Assembly: GCA_018806915.1 (NCBI GenBank)
Contig: JAGKQI010000069.1
Location: forward strand, 310,001-374,000
From: Phytophthora colocasiae
Taxonomy: Eukaryota; Oomycota; Peronosporomycetes; Peronosporales; Peronosporaceae
Direction: 5' to 3'
DNA length: 64,000 nucleotides
The position numbers and the translations under genes are program-made. Each line of letters opens with the position of its first letter. The stretch's first letter is position 1. The notes under the pieces are model-generated. The model ran no database searches and was not told the DNA's origin. It saw nothing but the letters and a program-made list of their open reading frames with translations. Shown here in pieces: positions 38,734-49,378 of the stretch.

Positions 38734-39336
38734 ATGTTCAAGGGTCTAACCAAGGATCTCACAGGCTCTGCAGATATCTGCAACACTGCCAAGAATTTGA
38801 GCAAGCTGCAGGCTACTGCGTACTTGTTACCAGGTGAAGATATCATGTTCGCGTTCGAATCTCCCAAGGAGGAGTTCGCCTTTACAAACGAAGCGTTGAT
38901 CATGACATTGGGAGAAAATGCCACAACTACACGGAAGCTTGTGCAACGCGCGACGTACCGTGATTGCCCTATCTCCGACGTCAAGTTCGAGACCACTGGA
39001 CGTGTCGACCGCGACTGTGAGATCAAGTTCCGTATCGGAGAGTACGACGTTTCCATCGATATCGCTCGTAAAGAGGAGGAATTCGTCAAGGGGTTCTATA
39101 AAACTCTACTGCTACTAGAGCGAGAACAGAGAAGCCGTTCACGAAGCTGGGGGCAAGCTGAAAAGGGTCTAGATGAAGCTGCAGACAGTCTGAAGATCAT
39201 GGCAGGCCACGATCTCGTCTCGCAAGCTTCAGGGGCTGCTGCATGGCTCGAAAACGCCTTCAACGAACGTAATCCACGCTGTTATCGCCAAGTCATCGCT
39301 GACGCGATGGCTCAAACGGTTCAAGGCAAGGCATAA
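38734..39336 (+). CDS. Bacterial-type PH domain protein 2
   Basis: 200 residues, intact. Same architecture as PH protein 1: MFKGLTKDLTGSADICNTAK, YLLPGEDIMFAFESPKEEFA, FTNEALIMTLG, TTTRKLVQRATYRDCPI, TGRVDRDCEIKFRIGEYDVS, then a helical end (FYKTLLLLEREQRS, AAWLENAFNERNPRCY). Divergent from PH gene 1 with 366 bp between ATGs. No membrane segment or signal peptide. Probably binds lipid or protein ligands by its PH fold; that is inference from the fold only. Confidence 0.87.
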   Translation: MFKGLTKDLTGSADICNTAKNLSKLQATAYLLPGEDIMFAFESPKEEFAFTNEALIMTLGENATTTRKLVQRATYRDCPISDVKFETTGRVDRDCEIKFRIGEYDVSIDIARKEEEFVKGFYKTLLLLEREQRSRSRSWGQAEKGLDEAADSLKIMAGHDLVSQASGAAAWLENAFNERNPRCYRQVIADAMAQTVQGKA

Positions 39337-39754
39337 GAGTCCGCAACAATGCACATCAAGAAATGTATCCAAAAAGATACTTCATCTGTTGCTCATACAG
39401 GGTGTTGACTATCATTTTGTAAGTCAGTTGCTGAAATAGGGTAAATGTACCCATGATATTTTGCCTCATTTTGGATACACAACTCATTTCGGATTCTGCT
39501 GGACGAGCGCAATGGGCAACACGAACTCAGCGGCCTAGCGTCGGACTTTGCGGGCACGTCAGACATCTGTGACGTGGTTACAGATCTGTCCGACGCCTGG
39601 GCGGCATCCTACCTGCTGCCAGGGGAAGAAATCCTGTACGCACTGCAGTCTGTGCGGCAGGAGTTCGCTTTTACTAACCGCGCACTCATTCAAGTAATTG
39701 CGGAATCGTCCATAACGACGAGAAGAGTAGTAGAAAGATTTGAATACAAAACTA

Positions 39755-40771
39755 CACCATTGCACGGCGTTATTCACAAAGTGCGCACTGGAAATCAAAC
39801 AATGCGCACTCAAATTCTAAGCGCGCGCTGAAAATCAAAAACACCTGCACGAATTTATACTCATCAAATTGTAGAGATTATAAAGTAGATTTATTGACTG
39901 GGCTCGGCACTCTGGCGACACTTGATTCTCAATTTTGGCGCGATGCCAACTGGCTACAAAGAGATACCCCTCCATTCAGGGCAGCAGTATTGCGTGTAGC
40001 CAGAAGGGCAGAAGGCAACTGGAAGGAAACTGCAGAACTGTACGATTTTGGTGAGCGCGCACAGCATGGGGTGGATAAAGGCTGCTAAGAGTCTGGCGAC
40101 TGGAGTGGCAAACAGAAAAAGCGTGGTGGATCGGAGAAAAGATACTTCCTGGGGGATTGCTTACCAAGAGTCGCAGTTTGGCTCCTTCACCTGCCGACCT
40201 AGCCAACGAGTTCATCCGGCGCTTCTTGCGTCACATCAGAGTGACACATTCGCTGGACCATGTGGTGGTGGTGCTCGACAATGAGCCGTGTCACGCTCGC
40301 GCCGATGCCGTTTTCGATGAAGAAGAATTCGAGGGTGCAGAAATGCTAAAACTTAGGCCTTACTCGCCAATGTTGAACCCAATTGAGAACGTTTTCCGTC
40401 TACAAAGTGCAGTCAAGCGTTTTCTTGCACGGCAACGACCTGCCATCATACGTGTACCGGCAGGAACAGCGATTACAGAGCACCGCTCTGAATTTCTTAA
40501 GATGGCTGCTGACCCTCTCTTTGCGGAGGTGGTAACACCAGAGCTGTGCAACCGCGCCTGTTGCCACTCACTGGTTCATCATCAACGTGCATTAGGCATG
40601 CTTGACATGGAAGTTGGTACATAATAATTCCAATTAGATCTGACAATCAATGTTCTTTAAAAGGTATAAAGTATAACAGGTGTTTTTGATTTTCAGCGCG
40701 CGCTTTGTGAATTTGAGTGCGCATTGTTTGATTTCCAGTGCGCACTTTGTGAATAACGCCGTGCAATGGTG
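39755..40771 (+). mobile_element. Tc1/IS630-like DNA transposon in PH gene 3
   Basis: 1017 bp between TA dinucleotides (39753-39754 and 40772-40773). The ends are inverted repeats of about 95 bp starting CACCATTGCACGGCGTTATT; the inner part differs by a short indel in the left copy. The repeats run from 39755 to about 39848 and from about 40679 to 40771. A TA duplication and a DDE_3-type transposase fragment place it in the Tc1/mariner/IS630 group. It is internally deleted. Confidence 0.9.
39894..40624 (+). pseudogene. Remnant Tc1/IS630-like transposase
   Basis: N-terminal helix-turn-helix traces (ARRAEGNWKETAELYDF, then SMGWIKAAKSLATG in another frame) followed by the C-terminal catalytic part from 40157: VVVVLDNEPCHARAD holds the second Asp and RPYSPMLNPIENVF the Glu, with 35 residues between (D35E). 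The section with the first Asp is missing. The element therefore could move only with an enzyme made elsewhere. Confidence 0.8.
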
Positions 40772-41159
40772 TAGTCGGGTGGAGAACGTTAATTTTGAGT
40801 CAACGGGGGTTGTAGACCGTGATTGCGAGCTTCGGGTGAAGGTTGGAAAGGCAAATCTACGAATTGCCATTGAACGGAGCAAGGAGGAACAAGTCAAGAG
40901 CTTTTATAAGGCTCTGATCGTTCTGGGACATACACAGAAGGAGAATGAAATTGAGTGGGAACTGCCTCAAACGGCGGTAACCACTGCGAAAGACACTGTG
41001 CGAGTCTCGGAAGGGGACAGACAGAGTCTCAACAAGCAGTCGGATGAGACGCTCGGGTGGTTGAAGATGCAGTACGAACGTACGCATCCGCACAACTATA
41101 AGGATGTCATTGAAGGAGCACTGGCTGCTGCGAGAGCGGAGATGAAGAAGGGCGAGTAG

Positions 41160-41594
41160 AAGTGATTTGGTTACGAAATGCAGAGGTCGGCCGTGAAACT
41201 CAAGAAACGAAACTTTTGGAGGAAGCAGCAGTTTTATTGCCGATTACCGCTTATCAAGTACTCAATGAACGCCGAGAGGCGCACGTAATAGCACCCTACG
41301 TGCAATGATCGTGGTCCACAATCTGTGTTAAGAAACTTTAGATAACCTTGGGCACTCGTGTGACTTTCTTTTCTATTATGATGAGCTACTACGTCCAAGA
41401 CATTGATTTGGGTATCAGAAGTCAGTTGTGAAGTACTTCGCAGAGTTTCCGGCCCTGAAATAAAGTATTCACTGATGTTGGTCAACAAGCTGGTAATCGC
41501 CCCTTATGGTAGGCATCACCGGCTTCTTCGCAAAAAGTAACTAAAGCTGCCATTCTTGAATCTGCCTTGTAATTTGTCGTCACTACTACCACAA
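41160..41594. other. Intergenic, no gene seen
   Basis: 435 bp between PH gene 3 and the PH-like gene. Nothing supportable. Confidence 0.35.
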
Positions 41595-42200
41595 ATGGCA
41601 ACGTTCACGGGTTCCACGAGGGTGCGCTCAAGTACCAGTGAAATGGATACCTTCTTGTCAACTGCTCCGACTCAATGCTCCACGATGGTAGCTTCCACAG
41701 TATCATCAGCTACCGAGACGTTAAAAGACTGGGTGTTCTGGCAACGCGATGCCAACAAAGTGCACTGCTGGACTAAGGTTTACGGGGTACTGGATGATGA
41801 ATTTTTGTGGCTATTTGACGGAAACCACTCAAATAGAGTAATGGTTCTCAAGATCGCAGTCTCCAGCGTCAAGGTACCCACTCATCGGCAACTAAATGTA
41901 CTTGATCCATGCGGTGAAGAGATCAAGCTATCACCTTTGAGTAAAGACAGCTTTGACAAGTGGCGACTGCGGCTCGAGATCGCTGCCTCACTCACAGCTC
42001 AATTCTTCAGCATGATTGAGATTGACGCTCGACATCTTCCGCGTACCAGTGCATATCGCGGTAGGTTGGGGGCTCATCGTCGTACCAAGAAGCGAGCGAA
42101 GTGCAAAGCACTTGTCATGCGGATAATAACGCAGTGGAAGCTGCAAGTCGCTCTGGGTCAATACGGTGAAGTAACAGAAGAAGAAGATGCCATATTATAG
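41595..42200 (+). CDS. PH-like domain protein
   Basis: 201 residues from ATG 41595 (MATFTGSTRVRSS). After a Ser/Thr-rich N-terminus, residues about 45-135 look like a pleckstrin homology domain: LKDWVFWQRDANKVHCWTKV, YGVLDDEFLWLFDG, VLKIAVSSVKV, LSKDSFDKWRLRLEIA (the terminal helix with its Trp). A basic stretch (RRTKKRAKCK) and a helical acidic end follow. PH domains bind phosphoinositides or proteins; the ligand is unknown. No neighbour shares its function clearly. Confidence 0.7.
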   Translation: MATFTGSTRVRSSTSEMDTFLSTAPTQCSTMVASTVSSATETLKDWVFWQRDANKVHCWTKVYGVLDDEFLWLFDGNHSNRVMVLKIAVSSVKVPTHRQLNVLDPCGEEIKLSPLSKDSFDKWRLRLEIAASLTAQFFSMIEIDARHLPRTSAYRGRLGAHRRTKKRAKCKALVMRIITQWKLQVALGQYGEVTEEEDAIL

Positions 42201-42461
42201 TAGTTTTTTCCTAAATCTTGGAATCAACTTCGATATCTTGAAAACCGTTAAACGAGCACTGAAAAGGAAGATCTGGTGTGTCCAGTGGGTAGATGCCTAG
42301 TGGGTGTATGACGTCGACGACAAAATGAGAGTTCTCAGGCTGGTGGCGAAACGCCAAGGTAAGATCCTGCATGTAAATTTCCAAGGCAGTCTTAGAGTCA
42401 TTCTCTAAGTGCAATGCAGATTTCTCCGGATTGTTGCAGCAAGGCTTCCGTAGCGTTCATT

Positions 42462-43066
42462 ATGAACAACCCCAGTGCCGACGAGCACGGGTCTTCCTTG
42501 ACTATCACCAATTCTGTGTCAGCAAAAGAAGCAAAGCGCCGCGCTCGGGAATGCAAGGTGCCAAGTTGCAAGAATTACGTCATTGCCAAGGGATTGTGTT
42601 TCCGACACGGGGTAACACACCATAGAACAGTGAAGGAGCTTCAGACTACAGTACTGAAGTGGTGACAACCTGTGTTACAGGGCGGCAAGAAATGTTCAGC
42701 TGAAGGTTGTCAAGCGAGCGCGAAACACTCGGGATTGTGTTGGCGACATGGTTCGTAAATGACTTCCTATAGCTTTCTAAACGTCAAATGTTCATTTATT
42801 GTGAACCAGGCGGATGGGTATTGTGTAAAACAGAGAATTGTCAGCGGCGAGGCAAGTCTCGAGGGCTTTGTTGGTCTCACGGGGGTGGCACGAAATGCTC
42901 ACACACAGATTGCTCCAAGATAGCGATCACACACGGCTTGTGTTGGTCTCACGGAGGCGGCAAGCGCTGTGTGTACGAAGGTTGCAAGAAGGTGGCTTTC
43001 CAGCGCAATAACAACTATTGTACTAAGCACTACGAGGTGCTGAGGGCTGCGTTAACTATCGATTGA
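42462..43066 (+). CDS. Cys/His zinc-finger repeat protein (WRKY19-like family)
   Basis: Three exons: 42462-42611, 42681-42750, 42810-43066. Introns are 69 and 59 nt (GTAACA...CAG and GTTCGT...CAG) and phases agree. Product 158 residues. It consists of four to five short repeats of the type C-x4-C-(8-12 residues)-GLCWSHGGG-(T/K)-(K/R)-C, e.g. CKVPSCKNYVIAKGLCFRHG and CSHTDCSKIAITHGLCWSHG, ending CVYEGCKKVAFQRNNNYC. Oomycetes have many such proteins, often labelled WRKY19-like. They probably bind zinc; DNA binding is not shown. An earlier in-frame ATG at 42414 would add 16 residues. Confidence 0.8.
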
Positions 43067-43244
43067 AGACACCAACTGTAGTGCTTCGTTTAGTCGTATC
43101 CTGTGCGTTCTATTCTAGCAACTCGTTCACCACCTTTACCAGACAAGATAACGAGACCAGGTATGTTTCCCACTCGACCTTAGCTAGCAACTGAACTCTT
43201 CCATATGTACAACTTCTTACCACGAATGGATAGAAGCAGCACTT

Positions 43245-43252
43245 TTCAATCT
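43245..43252 (+). promoter_or_regulatory. Inr-like element of START-FYVE gene 1
   Basis: TTCAATCT fits YTCANTYY, 43 bp upstream of the ATG at 43295. It supports that start over the longer open frame. Confidence 0.45.
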
Positions 43253-43294
43253 ACCAACCTCGCAGTAAGTCACCTTTCAACTGAATTGATCACT

Positions 43295-44437
43295 ATGGGC
43301 AAGGACCGCTTCGTTGTCAATCCTTTCGGAGACCTCAACGTGTCCGAAGCCGATGCAATCAGTCTCAAGGACTTCGGATACAACTTCATTGAGCAAAATC
43401 TCGAAAAGTATGAAGCTTTCATTGAAAGTGGATCAAAGGTGGACCAAAACAAGTGGAAACTCATCAAAACCAGAGAGGATACTTCAGTGTATCTCGAACG
43501 TGGGTCATCTGCAGACGGTCTGAAGGAAGAGCACCCTGAATTCCTGATGACTGGAACAACCTGGGGAACCGTGGACGACTGCATCTTCGGAGCTCTCAAC
43601 CCGACACTGGAGTCCATGCGAATCAAAGTTTCGTACGTGGAGGACATGAGTGGCGGCGCTGTATTAGCGGCTCTAGATGAACCCACACTAGACGAACCGC
43701 TCAAGTCCATGACGGTCAAGTGGATGGAACTGGATCTCCCGTTCGCCTCGACTTCCCTCGTTAACAACCGCGACTATATTTTTCTCGAAGGGACTAGAAT
43801 CGTTCATTTGTCGACTGGCGAACGCATTGGCGTCATGATCTTCCATTCAGTGGATTTCCCGCAGACGAAGAAGCTGCCCAGTCGCATTCGAGCCAACATT
43901 ACGGTGTGCTGTATCTTCCGTCAAATTGGACCTGAGACTGTCGAAGTCTACGGATCTGGTATCGTCGATGCTGGAGGAGATCGGATCAAATCTCTCGTGG
44001 TCTCCAGCATTGCGTCGGGTTACATGACCACGTTGAACTACGCCCATTGCAGCAACATGAAGAAGATCTCGTGGCTGCTGGAGAAACGCTACGCAAAGGC
44101 GAAGGAGCTCGGAACGTCAACCCGACCGAAGATTTGTGTCACTTGCACTGCTCCAATGTCGAAGATTCGCTTAGGAGACTACGGCAACAGCAAAAAGAGA
44201 ACTTGCAAGCTCTGCGGCGGCTACTTGTGTCGGGGTTGCAGACTGCATCGCAAACTCACGTTCGTTGGCTCAGACCACGAACTGGAACAACGGAAAGTCT
44301 CTCTTTGTGGACTTTGCCTACAACAAGTTCGGACGATGAGTCCCTTGGAAGTGGCTCGAGAACATGTAGCGGGGACCTCTAGACAGGTGATATCGTATCA
44401 CACGGACTCGAACTTTTCATCCATCTCTTCGGATTGA
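43295..44437 (+). CDS. START domain plus FYVE-like zinc finger protein 1
   Basis: 380 residues from ATG 43295 (MGKDRFVVNPFGDLN); the paralogue at 50067 starts the same way. Residues about 20-260 form a START-like lipid-binding domain (WGTVDDCIFGALNPT, VKWMELDLPFASTSLVNNRD, HLSTGERIGVMIFHSV). A zinc finger with four CxxC pairs follows (CVTC, CKLCGGYLCRGCRLHRK, CGLC), resembling FYVE but without a full RRHHCR. The end is Ser-rich. This pairing is common in oomycetes and suggests lipid sensing or transfer at endosomal membranes. Intact, single exon. Confidence 0.88.
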   Translation: MGKDRFVVNPFGDLNVSEADAISLKDFGYNFIEQNLEKYEAFIESGSKVDQNKWKLIKTREDTSVYLERGSSADGLKEEHPEFLMTGTTWGTVDDCIFGALNPTLESMRIKVSYVEDMSGGAVLAALDEPTLDEPLKSMTVKWMELDLPFASTSLVNNRDYIFLEGTRIVHLSTGERIGVMIFHSVDFPQTKKLPSRIRANITVCCIFRQIGPETVEVYGSGIVDAGGDRIKSLVVSSIASGYMTTLNYAHCSNMKKISWLLEKRYAKAKELGTSTRPKICVTCTAPMSKIRLGDYGNSKKRTCKLCGGYLCRGCRLHRKLTFVGSDHELEQRKVSLCGLCLQQVRTMSPLEVAREHVAGTSRQVISYHTDSNFSSISSD

Positions 44438-44873
44438 GATGTATACTTCAGTAGTAGATGTACGGAGCGGAATGAAACTTTATATGTAAAAACTGCATGT
44501 GCTGAGAACTACATTCTAGTTATCGCGACTCATCTCGAGGAGCCGAAATCTTCTCAGTGAATCCTCTGGCTTGGGTGCGCGGTGGTCGTGTGGAACGACG
44601 CATTGACAACGCCACGGCACAGCACTACCGGCACCGGTACGGTATCAACATGCACTCCATACGTACTGGCACTGCTAGTACGTAGTATGCCTGCAGGCAG
44701 CGCCAATACGTAGTAGCTTACCACACACAGCAATGTTGGCGCAATACTCGTTAACTCGTGCGGTAAGATCAACATACACAGGTTCCTCAGCGTGAAGCTT
44801 TGCACATGGTTTCCAACATATTGACGTTACACCCCACATAAACTAAAACAAGGGGCACAACCAGTGGTTGTCA
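44438..44873. other. Intergenic, no gene seen
   Basis: Between the START-FYVE gene and the Mutator-like element. A near palindromic stretch with TACGTAGT / ACTAGTACGTAGTA lies at about 44660-44715. No gene. Confidence 0.35.
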
Positions 44874-45291
44874 CTCCTGAAAGGCAGACGTTGGAGTCCA
44901 GTATTATAGTTCTGGATAAATACATTATTCAACACAGGATTAATCCTGTATACACATCATCGTATTTAGCATTGCGGTCATATGGGGAAGATACAGGAAG
45001 ATACAACAATGAGAAGATATCAATGTGGGGTCAAAAAGAATCCAGGATTAATCCTGTGTAAGCATGTAAAAATCCTGGTCAGAACAAGATTTTGCCGTGA
45101 CAGCAGCGTGACGGGTCAAAAGACACGGGTAGGAAGTCTATGTGCAGGCGTAGCGTTGTTAGTCATAGGGGGAGAGCTCTATGTGGAGGCGTAGCGTGAT
45201 TTCTCCATACAACTTCCAATCTGAAATGCAAAGTAGCATGTATTGATGAACTTAATGAAAGGACAGCAGCAGAAATCAATCTCCGACGAAG

Positions 45292-48200
45292 TTACTGGGC
45301 GATTTGGGTTGCTGGAAGGTCCACTTCCTGGTCCTGGCTTGGGGGTGGAGCCTTCTCTTCGTCGTCGTCACCTGGAGGCGCCGTATCCACTTCGGGTTCA
45401 TCGGAGAGCAATCTCCCTGTCTTCAAGAAGTAAAATAACTCGAAGCGACGTCTGGGAAGTGCAGTGGCATTCATATCAACCCTCAGCCCACGGATAGCAA
45501 GGCGGATAAACATCCAGCACACATAGACTCCACAGCTGAACGAATCGAACTGAATGGGGTTATTCTGCGCGACGACCTCGTACTCTTGCAAACCAGTCAC
45601 CTTCAGACGTGTTGCGATGGCTGAGCACGCGTTTTTGTATGGAGTCTGTCCAAGCGGGTCGTAGAAGTAGATACGCTTTGCCTGAACCTTCACAACGATG
45701 CAGCACCAATGTGCATTCATGAAGTTAATCGGCAGGAAAACAGTGTCGACACCTTGCTCGGCAATTTGACTCATTAACCTTGCATGCACGGACGAGTCGA
45801 CCAGACTTTCGTCCACGGTCCGAGTCCGCTTCTTCGAGACACTTCCGATGACAAATCCAGCAAATCGAGAATCATTTGTCTTCTGGTAAAGCCGCTCGCA
45901 GCATGCCTGGATCGCAGCATCCGTAAGCCACGTGGGAGGTTGCGCACGATACAAGAGCGTGTACTTATAGCCCGGGTGATTCGCCAGTCCTTCTAACTCC
46001 TTGTACGGGTACGAGTTCAAGACATCTGCTGCCACGTCTTGCACTAGTCCATGGTATTGGGCTGGAAGAGTAGGCATAGCTTCCTCTGTAAGCCAAACGT
46101 GTAACTCGATCCCAAGCTCTACAAAAACCTTTGCATTGTCGACGCGCTTGAAAATCTCTATCTGCTTGCGTGAGAAACTACCAACATCCTTAATTTGCAC
46201 GGTATCGATGAGACGGTCGGGCTGGGACGCTTGAGAAGCAGAGTCATCCACTGAAATAGCACTGTCTTGCGTATTACCAACGGGTAATACTGCCAAGCAT
46301 GCTGTCAAGAGCTTCGGAGGCAACAGGTAAAACGCATCTCGATTTAACACTGGATTCTTCATCCTCTTGAACTTTGGTTTTTTGGACTCTGCCTCCACGA
46401 ACTTTACAAGAATTCCAGATAAACGACGTCGACATTCCAGCAGTCCTGGTCGGTCTCGCTCCAGAGATTCCAATACTTGTTCGAGGGTAGCGTCTCCAGA
46501 TTTTTTTCGTCCAGACTCTGAAGCCTCAAACCACTTGCGCCCTGTTTTCTCGTTTGAACGTGCCTTTTTCCTGTCCAGCTTAGGCCTTCCAACCTTGCGT
46601 GTTTTTGGGTTCAAATTGATATTTACTGTACTCGTAATCTCCAATTCGTCATTTTCAGGGCTGTCCTGCGTGTCTTCATGTACTTGTTCATCGTTTTCTT
46701 CCTTATCGCGAACGGTGACCTGGTCCGACGTACTCACTTTTGTTCGTTGGCGGACATTCCTCCATTGCTGCATTACAAACTCCAGCATAGACTCGAACTC
46801 ATCGTTATCCTCGATATCAGCTAACTCCGATGCGATTAAGTGAGTCGCACGTACAGCGTCAGTGTACCTCTGCGCTTGTGTCCGCGTTGGCTTCACAGAT
46901 CCACCCACTGATGTGTCCTTGAAGCGTTCGTAACAAAACTGTCGGACCTTGATGAGTTCCCTGTGAGGATTTGTCCATCTATACAAACACAAAAAATCCT
47001 GGTTAAATCCTGGAATAATCCTGGTGAAATCCTGGAATAAAATGGAATTAATTTCTCAGCTCTTACCTCTCATCGATCCGTATCCAAGGAATGAGCGCGC
47101 CAGCCACCGAAATGCTTTTCCGGTAGGCAATCACATGACGACAAGGCAGCCGCATAGATACTGAGAATTCGCATGTACACCGCCAATCATCATCTCGTAA
47201 TTTGTGTGGATTATGGCCCCCTTGTACTAGTACAGCATGAAGATCCTGATCATCGCGGACGAAATTATAGACATTCACATTATCCAGAGCGAAAGCGTAT
47301 TCCCTTTCCACGTGACTCGCAACATACGGGGTTGTAAATCGAAGTACATTGGCCATTTCATCGTCATAATTGGAATTCACAAACTGCCCAATTCGAGCGT
47401 GGCGATATCCATATTCATTCTCCGCACGACGGTCGAAGGCCACTAGTGCCTTAATGCATCGAGACATTGCCATTGATCCATCCACCCCATCTTTCAGCTT
47501 CCCAAAGAAGCTTTCCAAACGATTGTTTGTATGATTGCTGAAATGCGGAAGATCTGCTCGGCGATACATAACCCAACGATCTTGGCAATCGTTCCAATTC
47601 TTTTTAAAGTAGGAAAAGAAACCAGACACACCAATCCTTTCGCATAGCCCTTTCAAAGCACCGTGTGCAGACTGATAGGATGCGCTGGAATTAGCGTAAA
47701 CCAATTTGTGAATGCACGCGTCAATCTGGCCCGCATCGTCGGTAGATATTTTACCGAACTCTGGCTTGGACCGCATCTCCTTAAGATATTTTATCACATG
47801 AAAATGACAAATCAATACGCGAGCTTCAGGAAAGTGCTCCTCGAGCACACGAATCTCATTCATGTCTTTATCCACAATAATCACCCGAAGCAACTTGATC
47901 TTGGTAGGATGAGACCTTTTGAAATTGCCAATGGCTTTGTCCATGTGCCAATCTCCATTTGCTTCCAAAAGAGAATGCTGCACGACAGATCCTTCACCGA
48001 ATTCGTTCATACACATGAACGTAAGCAATTGGTAATTGTATCTGCAGTACACGTGATAAAAATCCTGTTAAATCCTGGAATAATCCTGGTGAAATCCTGG
48101 ATGATACAACGAACGTACCGATTGGTCTTATGGCTGCAATCGACGAGAAGAAGTTCACTAAAGCGACTGAAGATCCTGCGCATGTGCGCCGTAGCCAAAG

Positions 48201-49041
48201 AGATCACACCAGTCTCACCTACTGCAGTTTCAGCCACAGACGAAATATTCTCCTTGTCAGCAGCGGCAAAACTTGCCAGTTCACGCGCAGTGGCTTCATT
48301 ATCATCACCGCCAACTAGAGATGCCGAATGAGCACGCACTAAGTTATACACATCGACTTGGATCACATTTTGGTCGTGCTCCAGTAAATAATCATAGATT
48401 CGGGACCGCTTAGCACCGACAGCCAGCATCCCATCCACCCGAGCACTTACCAAAGCGCTATCGACACCACGAGACGAAGGATATGTGGCAAAAGCGCGCG
48501 CAGACACTTGATGGTTGTGAACAAAATGCCCACTCTTCACTTCCAGCTCCTTTCTCCTGACGTTCCACTGGACCACAAATCTGAACGGGCAATTCGTTAG
48601 TCGAATGTGTTGGCGTGGTCGGCTCCCTTCGCTCCTAGACTTGCGCTTCCGCCAACCATGCGTACATATGTAGGTCCGCTGGTACGGTTCAATGTCCGGT
48701 GGAATTAGTTGTGAAGTGTCTGCACCTTTCTTCGTGCGCAACAATCGCTTGTTTCTCTCCACTCGAGACATAGTCTCTTTCACAGGCAGCACTTGTAACG
48801 TGCGCTCACAGTAGCCAGTAAAATAGCTAAGCCACGCCTCCCAACTGGCGTGATATACATCGGGCCCTTCCACTTGTACCATTACTGCACCATGTGAATC
48901 CCGCACCTCCTTTACGGAGTCATCTGAGCCATCACTTGGTTGGTCATCATCGTCGTCATCATCGTCTGCTAATTCCTCTGCTGAAACACCACCACCAGGC
49001 GAAGCGTCCACAGATTCATACACTAGGCGCACAGACAGCAC
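45292..49041 (-). CDS. MULE transposase fused to Ulp1-type cysteine protease
   Basis: Three exons on the minus strand: 49041-48119, 48041-47067, 46978-45292. Introns of 77 and 88 nt (GTACGT...CAG, GTAAGA...TAG) keep the frame; about 1194 codons. Exon 1: acidic start, then a FAR1-like zinc-binding region (YICTHGWRKRK, VVQWNVRRKELEV). MULE catalytic region: LLLVDCSHKTNRY, VIIVDKDMNEIRVLEEHFPE, LICHFHVIKYL, ESFFGKLKDG; a SWIM finger CTCEFSVSMRLPCRHV; an AT-hook-like GRPKLDRKK; then a C48 protease with His in NAHWCCIVV, Asp in YFYDPLG, Gln in NPIQFDS and Cys in FSCGVYVCW. The first visible codon at 49041 is GTG, so the true start is uncertain. Known relatives are the Ulp1-bearing MULEs. Confidence 0.85.
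46979..47066 (-). other. Intron 2 of the MULE gene, with AATCCTGG repeats
   Basis: 88-nt intron. The plus strand holds four copies of AATCCTGG in 42 bases. Intron 1 (48042-48118) contains nearly the same block. Confidence 0.85.
48042..48118 (-). other. Intron 1 of the MULE gene, with AATCCTGG repeats
   Basis: 77-nt intron. The plus strand has AAATCCTGTTAAATCCTGGA followed by ATAATCCTGGTGAAATCCTG, matching intron 2 almost base for base. Confidence 0.85.
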
Positions 49042-49378
49042 GTATTAGCCACCTCAATCATCTAGTGTAATGTATCGCAATTGAACTGTACACGCACCAT
49101 CACTAGTCCCACGTGGGGCGTCTGCTGGACTTCCGCTCCGCGTAGTCATGCCCATCTCGTTACGCCGTGGCTTCTCGTCCTCGCGGTCAAAGCTGGAATG
49201 ATTCTACTTAGGAAAACTACTTCGGAAATAAACGAATTTTACGTGTTCGAAAACTACTTCGGAAATAAACGAATTTTACGTGTTCGAACTTTGAGACAGA
49301 ATCCTGGATGTATACAGGACGGAATCGTGAGTGTTTCCAGAACTATAATACTGGACTCCAACGGTTGCGCTCCTGAAA

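Larger units (their letters stand above)
39532..41159 (+). pseudogene. Bacterial-type PH domain gene 3, split by a DNA transposon
   Basis: The left part (39532-39754) reads GLASDFAGTSDICDVV, YLLPGEEILYALQSVRQEFA, FTNRALIQVIAES and RRVVERFEYKT. The right part (40774-41159) reads SRVENVNFESTGVVDRDCEL, then QVKSFYKALIVLGHTQ and a helical end, and stops at 41159. A 1017-bp element with its TA duplication lies between; leaving out 1019 bp keeps the frame exactly. No in-frame ATG precedes GLASDF back to the TGA at 39454, so the 5' end has a missing exon or is itself eroded. Confidence 0.85.
44883..49369 (-). mobile_element. Mutator-like element with transposase-Ulp1 gene
   Basis: 4487 bp flanked by a perfect 9-bp repeat CTCCTGAAA (44874-44882 and 49370-49378), the classical Mutator target duplication. 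The terminal inverted repeat holds a 28-bp exact core, CGTTGGAGTCCAGTATTATA then GTTCTGGA, at 44889-44916 and reversed at 49336-49363; the outer six bases match poorly. Subterminal palindromes built on CAGGATTAATCCTG occur at 44934-44949 and 45043-45056. A 40-bp tandem repeat lies at about 49212-49290. It carries one gene, with an open frame in all exons. Confidence 0.92.
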
